Shown piece after piece: positions 7,690 through 16,774 of a stretch of DNA of 64,000 nucleotides. Within the stretch, counting starts at the first letter, position 1. Each line of letters begins with the position of its first letter. The stretch lies in assembly GCF_023072595.1 (NCBI RefSeq), contig NZ_JALLGK010000004.1:434001-498000 (forward strand), written 5' to 3'. This DNA is from Streptomyces sp. XM4193 (GTDB lineage Bacteria > Actinomycetota > Actinomycetes > Streptomycetales > Streptomycetaceae). Position numbers and translations under genes: made by a program. Below the pieces are notes generated by a model. The model was not told the DNA's origin and searched no databases. It saw nothing but the letters and a program-made list of their open reading frames with translations.

Positions 7690-8901
7690 ATGACAGCGCA
7701 GTCGCAGCAGTACGGGCCGCTGGCCGGGGTGCGGGTCGTGGAGCTGGCCGGGATCGGACCCGGACCGTTCGCCGGTATGCTCCTGGCCGATCTGGGCGCG
7801 GACGTGGTGCGGGTGGACCGCCCCGGCGGGGCGGCGCTCGGCATCGATCCCGCACACGACCTCACCGGTCGCAACAAGCGCTCCGTCGTGGTGGACCTCA
7901 AGTCCGACGGTCCCGGAGCCGTGCTCGAACTCGCCGAGCGCGCCGACGTGTTGATCGAGGGGTACCGCCCCGGCGTGGCCGAGCGACTGGGCGTCGGCCC
8001 CGAGGCGTGCACGGCGCGCAACCCCCGCCTGGTGTACGGCCGGATGACCGGCTGGGGCCAGGACGGCCCGCTCGCGCCGCGCGCCGGCCACGACATCGGC
8101 TACATCGCCGTCACCGGCGCGCTGGGCATGATCGGTCCGGCCGACGGCGCCCCCGTACCGCCGATCAACCTGCTCGGCGACTACGCGGGTGGCTCGCTCT
8201 ACCTGGTCACCGGCGTGCTCGCGGCGCTGCACCACGTACGGGCCGGCGGCGGGGGACAGGTGGTGGACGCCGCGATCGTCGACGGCACCAGCCATCTGAC
8301 CGCGATGCTGCACGGCATGCTCGCCGCGGGGGCCTGGCAGGACCGCCGGGGCGTCAATCTGCTCGACGGCAGCTGCCCCTTCTACGGCGTGTACGAGACC
8401 GCCTGCGGCGGCCACCTGGCCGTCGGCGCTCTGGAGCCGCAGTTCTACGCGGAGTTCCTGGCACTCCTCGGGCTGGCCGGGGACGGCGCGGGGCCGACGG
8501 TGGTGGACAGTGAACGGCTGCCGCCGCGCGAGGACTTCACCCGCTGGGGCGAGCTGCGCGAGATCATCGCCGCCCGGGTGCGCACCCGCAGCCGGGACGA
8601 GTGGGCGCGGGTCTTCGCCGAGAGCGACGCCTGCGTGGCGCCGGTGCTCTCGATGACCGAGGCGCCGCACCACCCGCATCTCGCCGCACGCGGCACGTAC
8701 GTCGAACGGCACGGGCTGACCCAGCCGGCGCCCGCACCGCGCTTCTCCGCCACCCCCACCACGGTGCGCACCGCCCCCGCGCCGATCGGCGGGCACACCG
8801 CCGAAGTGGCCGCGGACTGGGGCGTGCCCGCCCTGGCCCGGCCGGAGGGCTCCACCGACCCGGACAGTCCCGCTCCGGTGAGGTCGCAGCCGCCCGACTG
8901 A
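7690..8901 (+). CDS. Alpha-methylacyl-CoA racemase-like CaiB/BaiF CoA transferase
   Basis: The 403-residue product starts with the typical racemase/CoA-transferase opening (LAGVRVVELAGIGPGPFAGM, LLADLGADVVRVDRPGG) followed by NKRSVVVDLKS, GYRPGVAERLGVGPE and GRMTGWGQDGPLA, the pattern of Mcr/AMACR proteins that epimerise 2-methylacyl-CoA so that branched fatty acids can enter beta-oxidation. The ATG at 7690 is preceded by GAAGAGG. It is the first of four rightward genes (racemase, acyl-CoA dehydrogenase, thiolase, FadB), which supports a role in fatty-acid breakdown. A true CoA transferase activity cannot be excluded. Confidence 0.85.
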   Translation: MTAQSQQYGPLAGVRVVELAGIGPGPFAGMLLADLGADVVRVDRPGGAALGIDPAHDLTGRNKRSVVVDLKSDGPGAVLELAERADVLIEGYRPGVAERLGVGPEACTARNPRLVYGRMTGWGQDGPLAPRAGHDIGYIAVTGALGMIGPADGAPVPPINLLGDYAGGSLYLVTGVLAALHHVRAGGGGQVVDAAIVDGTSHLTAMLHGMLAAGAWQDRRGVNLLDGSCPFYGVYETACGGHLAVGALEPQFYAEFLALLGLAGDGAGPTVVDSERLPPREDFTRWGELREIIAARVRTRSRDEWARVFAESDACVAPVLSMTEAPHHPHLAARGTYVERHGLTQPAPAPRFSATPTTVRTAPAPIGGHTAEVAADWGVPALARPEGSTDPDSPAPVRSQPPD

Positions 8902-9003
8902 CCGCCCGCACGAGCCACCAACCCTGCACCAGCCACGAGCCGCCGCACCAGCCACCACCCGCCGCCCGGCCGTCTGCCGTCGGCCCGACGAGAGGCAGCA
9001 GCC

Positions 9004-10155
9004 ATGACGACCATGCCGCGCCAGATCTTCACCGAGGACCACGACGCTTTCCGTGAATCGGTCAGGACCTTCCTGGCCAAGGAGGTGCTGCCGCACCACG
9101 ACCAGTGGGAGAAGGACGGCATCGTCAGCCGGGACGCCTGGCTGGCCGCGGGCCGCCAGGGGCTGCTGGGAATGGCGATGCCGCAGGAGTACGGCGGCGG
9201 TGGCGAGCCGGACTACCGCTACAGCGCCGTGCTGGTCGAGGAGTTCGCGACGGCGGGCGCCTCGGGGCTCTTCCTCAGCCTGCACAACGACATCATCGGC
9301 CCCTACCTCCTCGCGCTCGCCACCGAGGAGCAGAAGCGCCGCTGGCTGCCCGGCTTCTGCTCGGGCGAGACCATCACCGCCATCGCGATGACCGAGCCCG
9401 GCGCCGGCTCGGACCTCCAGGGGATCCGCACCACCGCGGAGGACCGGGGCGACCACTGGGTGCTCAACGGCGCGAAGACGTTCATCTCCAACGGGATCCT
9501 GGCCGATCTGGTCGTCGTGGTGGCCAGGACCAGCCCCGAGGGCGGCGCCAAGGGGCTCAGCCTGCTGGTCGTCGAACGCGGCGCCGAGGGCTTCGAGCGC
9601 GGCCGCAACCTGGACAAGATCGGCCAGAAGGCCCAGGACACCGCCGAGTTGTTCTTCGACGACGTGGTGGTTCCGAAGGAGAATCTGCTCGGCGAGCTGA
9701 ACGGCGCCTTCATCCACCTGATGACGCATCTGGCGCAGGAGCGCATCGGGATCGCCGTCGCCGCCGTGGCCACCGCCGAGCATCTGCTGGAGCTCACCAA
9801 GAAGTACGTGAAGGAACGAGAGGCGTTCGGCCGTCCGCTGGCCAAGCTGCAACACATCCGGTTCGAGATTGCCGAGATGGCGACCGAGATCGCCGTCACC
9901 CGCAGCTTCATGGACCGCTGCATCGCCGAGCACTCCGCCGGCGGGCTCGACGCGGTGCACGCCTCGATGGCCAAGTGGTGGGCGACCGAACTGCAGAAGC
10001 GGGTCACCGACCGGTGCCTCCAACTCCACGGCGGATACGGCTACATGGCCGAGTTCCCGGTCGCCAAGGCGTTCGTCGACGGCCGTATCCAGACGATCTA
10101 CGGCGGCACCACGGAGATCATGAAGGAGATCATCGGCCGTTCGCTGCTCGGCTGA
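9004..10155 (+). CDS. Acyl-CoA dehydrogenase
   Basis: FAD-dependent alpha,beta-dehydrogenation of acyl-CoA, the first oxidative step of beta-oxidation. The 383-residue length is standard. Recognisable elements are MPQEYGGGGEPDYRY, ITAIAMTEPGAGSDLQG (FAD/substrate signature), GAKTFISNGI, RIGIAVAAVATAEHLLELT and the closing IQTIYGGTTEIMKEIIGRSLLG. The position that holds the catalytic Glu in short- and medium-chain enzymes is Gly here (YGGT), so the base probably lies in the earlier helix, as in long-chain and isovaleryl-CoA dehydrogenases. It lies 102 bases after the racemase gene, across a C-rich spacer, and may share its transcript. Confidence 0.92.
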   Translation: MTTMPRQIFTEDHDAFRESVRTFLAKEVLPHHDQWEKDGIVSRDAWLAAGRQGLLGMAMPQEYGGGGEPDYRYSAVLVEEFATAGASGLFLSLHNDIIGPYLLALATEEQKRRWLPGFCSGETITAIAMTEPGAGSDLQGIRTTAEDRGDHWVLNGAKTFISNGILADLVVVVARTSPEGGAKGLSLLVVERGAEGFERGRNLDKIGQKAQDTAELFFDDVVVPKENLLGELNGAFIHLMTHLAQERIGIAVAAVATAEHLLELTKKYVKEREAFGRPLAKLQHIRFEIAEMATEIAVTRSFMDRCIAEHSAGGLDAVHASMAKWWATELQKRVTDRCLQLHGGYGYMAEFPVAKAFVDGRIQTIYGGTTEIMKEIIGRSLLG

Positions 10156-10291
10156 CCGCTCCGCACGGTCCGCACGCCCCGCCGTCCTTCAGCCGCAACC
10201 CAGCCGCGACCCAGCCCCACCCCGTCCGACCCCCAGCCGTATCCGTCCCCGCCACCACCGCTGAACTCCCGCAAGTGAAAGGCCGCAGACC

Positions 10292-11506
<1,215 letters not shown>

Positions 11507-11552
11507 CGTCCGCCCCGTCCTCAACCGCCCGATCCGCCAGGAGACCTCACAC

Positions 11553-13751
11553 ATGTCCGAGCCCACCACCATCCGCTGGGAGCGGGGCGTCGAAGGCCAC
11601 GAAGGCACCGCAGCCGAGGGCATCGTCACCCTCGTGCTGGACGACCCCGACCAGTCCGCCAACACCATGAACGAGGGCTTCATCACCTCGCTCACCACCG
11701 TCGTCGACCGGCTGGAGGCGGAGGGGGACGCGCTGCGCGGCGTCGTCGTCACCTCCGCGAAGAAGACCTTCTTCGCCGGCGGCGACCTCAACCTCCTCAT
11801 CCGCGCCACCCCCGAGACGGCACCGCAGGTCTTCGAGCGGGGCCTGGGCGTCAAGCGCGATCTGCGCCGGCTGGAGACGCTCGGCGTCCCGGTCGTCGCC
11901 GCGGTCAACGGCGCGGCGCTCGGCGGCGGTCTGGAGATCGCCCTGGCCTGCCACCACCGGGTGGCGCTGGACGCGCCCGGCTCCAAGATCGGCCTGCCCG
12001 AGGTCACGCTCGGTCTGCTGCCCGGCGGCGGCGGAGTGGTGCGCACGGTGCGGCTGCTGGGCATCGCCGACGCACTGCTGAACGTCCTGCTCCAGGGGCA
12101 GCAGTACCACCCGGCCAGGGCGATGGAGAAGGGGCTGGTGCACGAAGTCGTCGCCACCCGCGAGGAGATGCTCGCCTCCGCGCTCGCCCACATCCGTGCC
12201 AACCCGCAGGCACGCCAGCCCTGGGACGCCGACGGCTACCGCATCCCCGGCGGCACCCCGGCCCACCCGAAGTTCGCGGCCAACCTGCCCGCCTTCCCGG
12301 CCAACCTCACCAAGCAGACCGCGGGCGCGCCCTACCCGGCCCAGCGCAACATCATGGCCGCCGCGGTCGAGGGCTCCCAGGTCGACTTCGAGACCGCGCA
12401 GACCATCGAGAGCCGGTACTTCACGGAGCTGGTCGTCGGCCAGACCTCCAAGAACATGACCCAGGCGTTCTTCTTCGACCTCCAGGCGGTCAACTCGGGT
12501 GCCAGCCGCCCCTCCGGCGTCGAACCCCGTACGGTCCGCCGGGCCGCGGTGCTCGGCGCCGGGATGATGGGCGCGGGCATCGCCTACAGCTGTGCGAGGG
12601 CCGGTATCGAGGTGGTGCTCAAGGACGTCACCACCGAGGCCGCGGAGAAGGGCAAGGACTACTCGCGCGCCCTGGTGGAGAAGGCCCTCTCGCGCGGCCG
12701 GACCACCCGGGAGAAGGCCGACGAGCTGCTCGCCCGCATCACACCGACCGCCCAGGTCGAGGACCTCGCCGGCTGCGACGCGGTGATCGAGGCGGTCTTC
12801 GAGAACACCGACCTCAAGCACAAGGTGTTCCAGGAGATCCAGCACGTCGTCGAGCCGGACGCGCTGCTGTGCTCGAACACCTCCACGCTGCCCATCACCG
12901 AGCTGGCCACCGGTGTCGAACGCGAAGCGGACTTCATCGGGCTGCACTTCTTCTCGCCGGTCGACAAGATGCCGCTGGTGGAGATCATCCGCGGCGAGAA
13001 GTCCGGCGACGAGGCGCTCGCCCGCGCCTTCGACCTGGTGCGCCAGATCAAGAAGACCCCGATCGTGGTCAACGACAGCCGGGGCTTCTTCACCTCTCGG
13101 GTGATCGGCCAGTTCATCAACGAGGGTGTCGCGCTGGTCGGCGAGGGCGTGGAGCCGGCCTCCGTCGAGCAGGCCGCGGCCCAGGCCGGCTACCCGGCCA
13201 AGGTCCTGTCCCTGATGGACGAGCTGACGCTGACACTGCCGCGCAAGATCCGCGACGAGACCCGAAAGGCCCTGCTGGCACAGGGAGCAGAGCTGCCGGT
13301 CCACCCGGCGGAGGCCGTGATCGACCGCATGGTCGACGAGTTCGAGCGGCCGGGCCGCAGCGGCGGCGCGGGCTTCTACGAGTACGAGGACGGCCGGCGC
13401 ACCCGGCTCTGGCCCGGTCTGCGCGAGCACTTCACCAAGGAGCCCGCCCCCGACATCCCGTTCGCGGACATGAAGGAGCGGATGCTCTTCGCAGAGGCGC
13501 TGGACACCGTCCGCTGTCTTGAGGAGAACGTCCTGACCTCGGTCGCCGACGCCAACATCGGCTCCATCATGGGCATCGGCTTCCCGCCGTGGACCGGTGG
13601 CGCGATCCAGTACATCAACGGCTACGAAGGCGGCCTGAACGGCTTCGTTGAGCGTTCCCGCGAGCTGCAGCAGCGCTACGGCGACCGTTTCGCCCCGCCG
13701 GAGCTGCTGCTGGCGAAGGCAGCGGCGGGGGAGACCTTCCGCGACAGCTGA
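11553..13751 (+). CDS. fadB: FadB-type bifunctional enoyl-CoA hydratase / 3-hydroxyacyl-CoA dehydrogenase
   Basis: The 732-residue protein joins an N-terminal enoyl-CoA hydratase domain (residues about 10-200; GGDLNLL oxyanion region, NGAALGGGLEIALACH, LPEVTLGLLPGGGG) to an NAD-binding 3-hydroxyacyl-CoA dehydrogenase (from about residue 328, AAVLGAGMMGAGIAY; then SNTSTLPITELA and GLHFFSPVDKMPLVEII) and its C-terminal domain (SRGFFTSRV). It does hydration and oxidation in beta-oxidation with the thiolase encoded just before it. The ATG at 11553 has GGAG ten bases upstream. A strong hairpin follows the stop. Confidence 0.93.
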   Translation: MSEPTTIRWERGVEGHEGTAAEGIVTLVLDDPDQSANTMNEGFITSLTTVVDRLEAEGDALRGVVVTSAKKTFFAGGDLNLLIRATPETAPQVFERGLGVKRDLRRLETLGVPVVAAVNGAALGGGLEIALACHHRVALDAPGSKIGLPEVTLGLLPGGGGVVRTVRLLGIADALLNVLLQGQQYHPARAMEKGLVHEVVATREEMLASALAHIRANPQARQPWDADGYRIPGGTPAHPKFAANLPAFPANLTKQTAGAPYPAQRNIMAAAVEGSQVDFETAQTIESRYFTELVVGQTSKNMTQAFFFDLQAVNSGASRPSGVEPRTVRRAAVLGAGMMGAGIAYSCARAGIEVVLKDVTTEAAEKGKDYSRALVEKALSRGRTTREKADELLARITPTAQVEDLAGCDAVIEAVFENTDLKHKVFQEIQHVVEPDALLCSNTSTLPITELATGVEREADFIGLHFFSPVDKMPLVEIIRGEKSGDEALARAFDLVRQIKKTPIVVNDSRGFFTSRVIGQFINEGVALVGEGVEPASVEQAAAQAGYPAKVLSLMDELTLTLPRKIRDETRKALLAQGAELPVHPAEAVIDRMVDEFERPGRSGGAGFYEYEDGRRTRLWPGLREHFTKEPAPDIPFADMKERMLFAEALDTVRCLEENVLTSVADANIGSIMGIGFPPWTGGAIQYINGYEGGLNGFVERSRELQQRYGDRFAPPELLLAKAAAGETFRDS

Positions 13752-13758
13752 CCGGCCC

Positions 13759-13786
13759 CGGAACGCCGGGCCGACCCGGCGTTCCG
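13759..13786. terminator. Bidirectional terminator between fadB and the MerR gene
   Basis: Perfect 12-bp inverted repeat CGGAACGCCGGG / CCCGGCGTTCCG with a four-base loop, between the ends of two convergent genes, seven bases after the fadB stop. There is no U tract, which is common in high-GC actinobacteria. Confidence 0.8.
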
Positions 13787-13815
13787 TCCCGGTCGCCCTG
13801 CGGCGGGCCGGGTGC

Positions 13816-14586
13816 TCAGCGCGGGCCGAGTCGCGGGGCGCGTTCCTCGGGGAACGTGCCCCGCAACTCCTCGCGCAGTGAACGCTGGAACGCCGTCAGC
13901 AGGGCCTGCACCACGAGCGGCTGCATATGGGCGGAGAGGGTCTTCATCCGCTCCACCTCCTCCTCGTCGGGCTGCTGCGAGCGGTACGGGTCCCAGACCT
14001 CCTCGCGGAACAACTTGCTCAGTTCGCCCGCCAGTTGGCGCGCGTGGTCCAGCATCAGCTGCCGCGATCTGACCACCGCCTCCTGGGAGATCGGCAGCTC
14101 CAACAGCCGCACCCCCAGCGGCAGCAGACCGGCGTCCACCTCGAAGACCGCCGGATCCGCTCCGCGCACCAGCACGTTCATCGCCTCCAGCCGCTCGATG
14201 TCGGCGTCGGCAAGCGGCCGGCCGGCCCGGCGCTCCAGCTGCTCCCGGGTCACCTCGTCGGCGCTGTCCGGCATCCAGGAGGCGACCAGTGCGCGGTGAA
14301 TCGCCAGGTCCTGGGCGGTGGTCTCCTCGGGCAGCCGCTGGAGGTAGCGCTCGATGGCCGAGAGCGTCATGCCCTGGCTCTGCAACTCCTCTATCAGGGC
14401 CAGCCGCGCCAGATGTCCGTGGTCGTACCGGCCGACCCTGCGCGGCCCGATCCGCGGCGGGGGCAGGAGTCCGCGGGTGCTGTAGAAGCGGATGGTGCGC
14501 ACCGTCACCCCGGCGCGCGCCGCCAGTTCGTCGACGGTCAGGGCGGCCGGGCCGGCGTGCTCAGTGTGCTCGGAGTTCTCGGTCAT
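13816..14586 (-). CDS. MerR family transcriptional regulator
   Basis: The 256-residue product has the winged-helix MerR DNA-binding domain at residues about 15-85 (LTVDELAARAGVTVRTIRFY, then STRGLLPPPRIG and the RYDHGHLARLALIEELQSQGM segment). Its long C-terminal region lacks metal-binding cysteines and resembles actinobacterial regulators placed beside fatty-acid degradation genes. The ATG at 14586 has GAAGGG upstream. It is convergent with the fad block; control of that block is a reasonable guess, not shown by sequence. Confidence 0.85.
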   Translation of the reverse strand: MTENSEHTEHAGPAALTVDELAARAGVTVRTIRFYSTRGLLPPPRIGPRRVGRYDHGHLARLALIEELQSQGMTLSAIERYLQRLPEETTAQDLAIHRALVASWMPDSADEVTREQLERRAGRPLADADIERLEAMNVLVRGADPAVFEVDAGLLPLGVRLLELPISQEAVVRSRQLMLDHARQLAGELSKLFREEVWDPYRSQQPDEEEVERMKTLSAHMQPLVVQALLTAFQRSLREELRGTFPEERAPRLGPR

Positions 14587-14785
14587 CCGCGCTGCCCTTC
14601 TCGCTCTCGTCCCTCGGTGGTGCCACGGTCCGCGCACCGGTGGCGACCGTGTTGTGCAGTATCGCTGTCTCAGCGAAGTTGTGAAACCCGCACGGAGCGA
14701 CAGCCGTTCACCCGCCGCGTGCCGCGGTGGTTCGGGCGCGGGTAATTCGGTGGCCCCGAGCGCGTCCGTTCGCGAGAGTGCCGGC

Positions 14786-15694
14786 GTGGCACTTCACGAG
14801 AACGAGGTCGGTGCGGACGAGAGCGTCGTGCGGGCGCTGCTGCGCGAGCAGGTCCCGCAGTGGCAGGACCTGTCCGTCTCGCCGGCGGGCGCCGGGACGG
14901 ACAACACGATGTACCGACTGGGCGACCGGCTGCTCGTACGGCTGCCGCGCACCCGGGACAACGCCGGGGCGGTGCGCAAGGAGCAGGAGTGGCTGCCGCG
15001 GCTGGCGGCGCATCTGCCCTGCCGCGTCCCCGAGCCGGTGCACGCTGGTGTGCCGAGTCCGGTGTTCCCGCTCGTCTGGTCGGTGCACCGCTGGATCGAG
15101 GGCGAGGAGGCCGCTGCCGGCACGGTGGCCGACTGGCCCGCCTTCGGCGCGGATCTGGCCGAGGTCGTGCGGAGTCTGCACGCCGCGCCGCTGCTGGGTG
15201 CCGAACGCCGCGGAGAGCTCGGCGGGTACCGGGGAGGCGTGCTGCGCGCGTGCGCGAGCCGGATCGGCGAGTCCTTCGACGCCTGCGGTGCGATCCGCGG
15301 GCTCGACCTGGACCTCGCGCGGCTGCGAGAGCTGTGGGAGTGCGGGCTCGCGCTGCCCGAGCCGTCCGGCCCGCAGGTCTGGCTGCACGGCGATCTCAAA
15401 CCCTCCAATTTGCTGGTCCGGCAGGGGAAGTTGCAGGCGGTCATCGACTTCGGCTGCCTCTCGGTGGGGTTCCCCGACGCCGAGCACGCGCCCGTGTGGG
15501 ACCTTCCGTCCGAGGCCCGGCAGGCGTATTGGGACGCCGCGGGCCTGGACGACGCGACCTGGTCGCGGGCCCGTGCGTGGGCCGTCGCGGTGGCAGTGAG
15601 CGGTGTGCCGTACTACTGGACGACCTTCCCCGCCTTCGTCGCCGAGTGCCTGTCGCGTCTGCGCGCGATCCTGGAGTCCGCCGACGTCCGGTGA
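14786..15694 (+). CDS. Aminoglycoside phosphotransferase (APH) family kinase
   Basis: The 302-residue product has the kinase-like APH fold: nucleotide-binding opening (GAGTDNTMYRLGDRLLVRLPR), Brenner motif WLHGDLKPSNLL near residue 200 with catalytic Asp, and metal-binding VIDFG near residue 219. The family includes antibiotic kinases but also many small-molecule kinases, so resistance should not be assumed. GTG at 14786 is the preferred start (GAGAG upstream), with an in-frame GTG at about 14750 as alternative. The stop codon sits inside a 31-bp tandem duplication. Confidence 0.82.
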   Translation: MALHENEVGADESVVRALLREQVPQWQDLSVSPAGAGTDNTMYRLGDRLLVRLPRTRDNAGAVRKEQEWLPRLAAHLPCRVPEPVHAGVPSPVFPLVWSVHRWIEGEEAAAGTVADWPAFGADLAEVVRSLHAAPLLGAERRGELGGYRGGVLRACASRIGESFDACGAIRGLDLDLARLRELWECGLALPEPSGPQVWLHGDLKPSNLLVRQGKLQAVIDFGCLSVGFPDAEHAPVWDLPSEARQAYWDAAGLDDATWSRARAWAVAVAVSGVPYYWTTFPAFVAECLSRLRAILESADVR

Positions 15695-15747
15695 GGCGTG
15701 CACCCGTGAGACGAGCGTCCGGTGAGGCGTGCGTCCGTGAGACGAGC
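15686..15747. repeat. 31-bp tandem duplication spanning the APH stop codon
   Basis: Two adjacent 31-base copies (15686-15716 and 15717-15747) differ at only two or three bases, followed by a six-base start of a third copy. The first copy includes the last codons and the TGA of the kinase gene, so the duplication arose at the gene's 3' end without changing the protein. Confidence 0.85.
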
Positions 15748-15781
15748 GTCCGGCCGACGAGCCGTGCGGCGTACGGCATGT

Positions 15782-15871
15782 GATGCGAAACTCAGCCGTA
15801 TCGATCCGCTTGCGTTTCGCATCGCCGCTCCCTACGCTTCTGGAGTACGGAACCGTTTCGATGGCGGTTCC
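15782..15871 (+). promoter_or_regulatory. tetR promoter with two inverted-repeat operators
   Basis: A good promoter, TTGCGT (15810-15815), 17 bases, TACGCT (15833-15838), precedes the TetR gene. A perfect 10-bp inverted repeat GATGCGAAAC / GTTTCGCATC (15782-15791, 15814-15823) has its right arm over the -35 box. A second inverted repeat GGAACCG-9-CGGTTCC (15849-15871) lies just downstream of the expected transcription start. The placement fits autorepression by the TetR protein. Confidence 0.65.
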
Positions 15872-15897
15872 ACCGAGCACGTCGAGGAGTGCCGGGC

Positions 15898-16614
15898 ATG
15901 TCGATCCGATGCAGCCGCAGCCCGCTTTCGGGACGGAGCAAGCTCACCCCCGAGCGCGAGCGCGAGCTCTACGACGCGGTGCTGGACCTGCTGCGCGAAG
16001 TGGGTTACGAGGCGCTGACGATGGACGCCGTCGCCAGTCGCACCCGTTCCAGCAAGGCAACCCTCTACCGCCAGTGGGGGAACAAGTCGCGGCTGGTCGT
16101 CTCCGCGATCGAGCTGTGCGGTGCGCCGCCGCCCCCGATGGAGGGGCTCGGCCGCGACAGCCTGGTCGAGGACCTGCGCGAGCTGGCCAGATGGGCCGGG
16201 CGCGACGCCGCCAGGGACGTACCGCTGATGCGGGCGCTCGGCTCCGCCATGCAGGCGGACGGCGAGCTGCTGCGCGCGATGCGCGAGACGATCATTGAGC
16301 CCGAACTCGTCGCGTTCCAGCGGCTGTTGGACGCCGCGGTCGAGCGGGGCGAGATCGCCGAGGTGCCGTCCGCGGTGAAGTACGTGCCGCATCTGATCTT
16401 CGGCGCGCTGTTCTCGCGCGTCTTCATCGACGGGCTGGAGCCGGACGAGGAGTACGTCGTCACCCTGGTCGACGAGGTCGTACTGCCGATCTTCGGACTG
16501 CGAGCGCCCGTCGAGGGCGACTCCGCGCAGCCCGTGCCGGCCACCGCTCCTGATTCGACCGGCCCGCAGTCCGCCGGCCCGGCCACCGACCCGAAGGGAC
16601 CCCCGGGGGACTGA
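15898..16614 (+). CDS. TetR family transcriptional regulator
   Basis: The 238-residue product has an N-terminal TetR helix-turn-helix (residues about 20-65; YEALTMDAVASRTRSSKATL then YRQWGNKSRLV), a C-terminal ligand/dimer domain (PHLIFGALFSRVFIDGLEPD) and a Pro/Ala-rich tail. The ATG at 15898 is chosen because GAGGAG lies eight bases upstream; a GTG at 15889 would overlap that site. It precedes an MMPL exporter gene by 160 bases on the same strand, and a strong promoter with two operators lies in front, so it probably represses itself and the exporter. Confidence 0.9.
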   Translation: MSIRCSRSPLSGRSKLTPERERELYDAVLDLLREVGYEALTMDAVASRTRSSKATLYRQWGNKSRLVVSAIELCGAPPPPMEGLGRDSLVEDLRELARWAGRDAARDVPLMRALGSAMQADGELLRAMRETIIEPELVAFQRLLDAAVERGEIAEVPSAVKYVPHLIFGALFSRVFIDGLEPDEEYVVTLVDEVVLPIFGLRAPVEGDSAQPVPATAPDSTGPQSAGPATDPKGPPGD

Positions 16615-16774
16615 CCTCCGCCCACCGCCGACCCGGGGACGGACCGGCCCGAGCGCCGCGCCCACGGCGGCCGGGCGGACCGGGACCCACCGCACCACCC
16701 ACCGCCCGGGGCCGAGACCGGCCCCGAGGCGCGCCAGACCCTGCCCACCGTACGAACCGACGGGAGCTACCCCC

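Noticed and set aside
7654..10029. Long minus-strand open frame antisense to the racemase and acyl-CoA dehydrogenase genes
   Set aside because: No domain and covers the promoter region; the plus-strand genes have all expected motifs.
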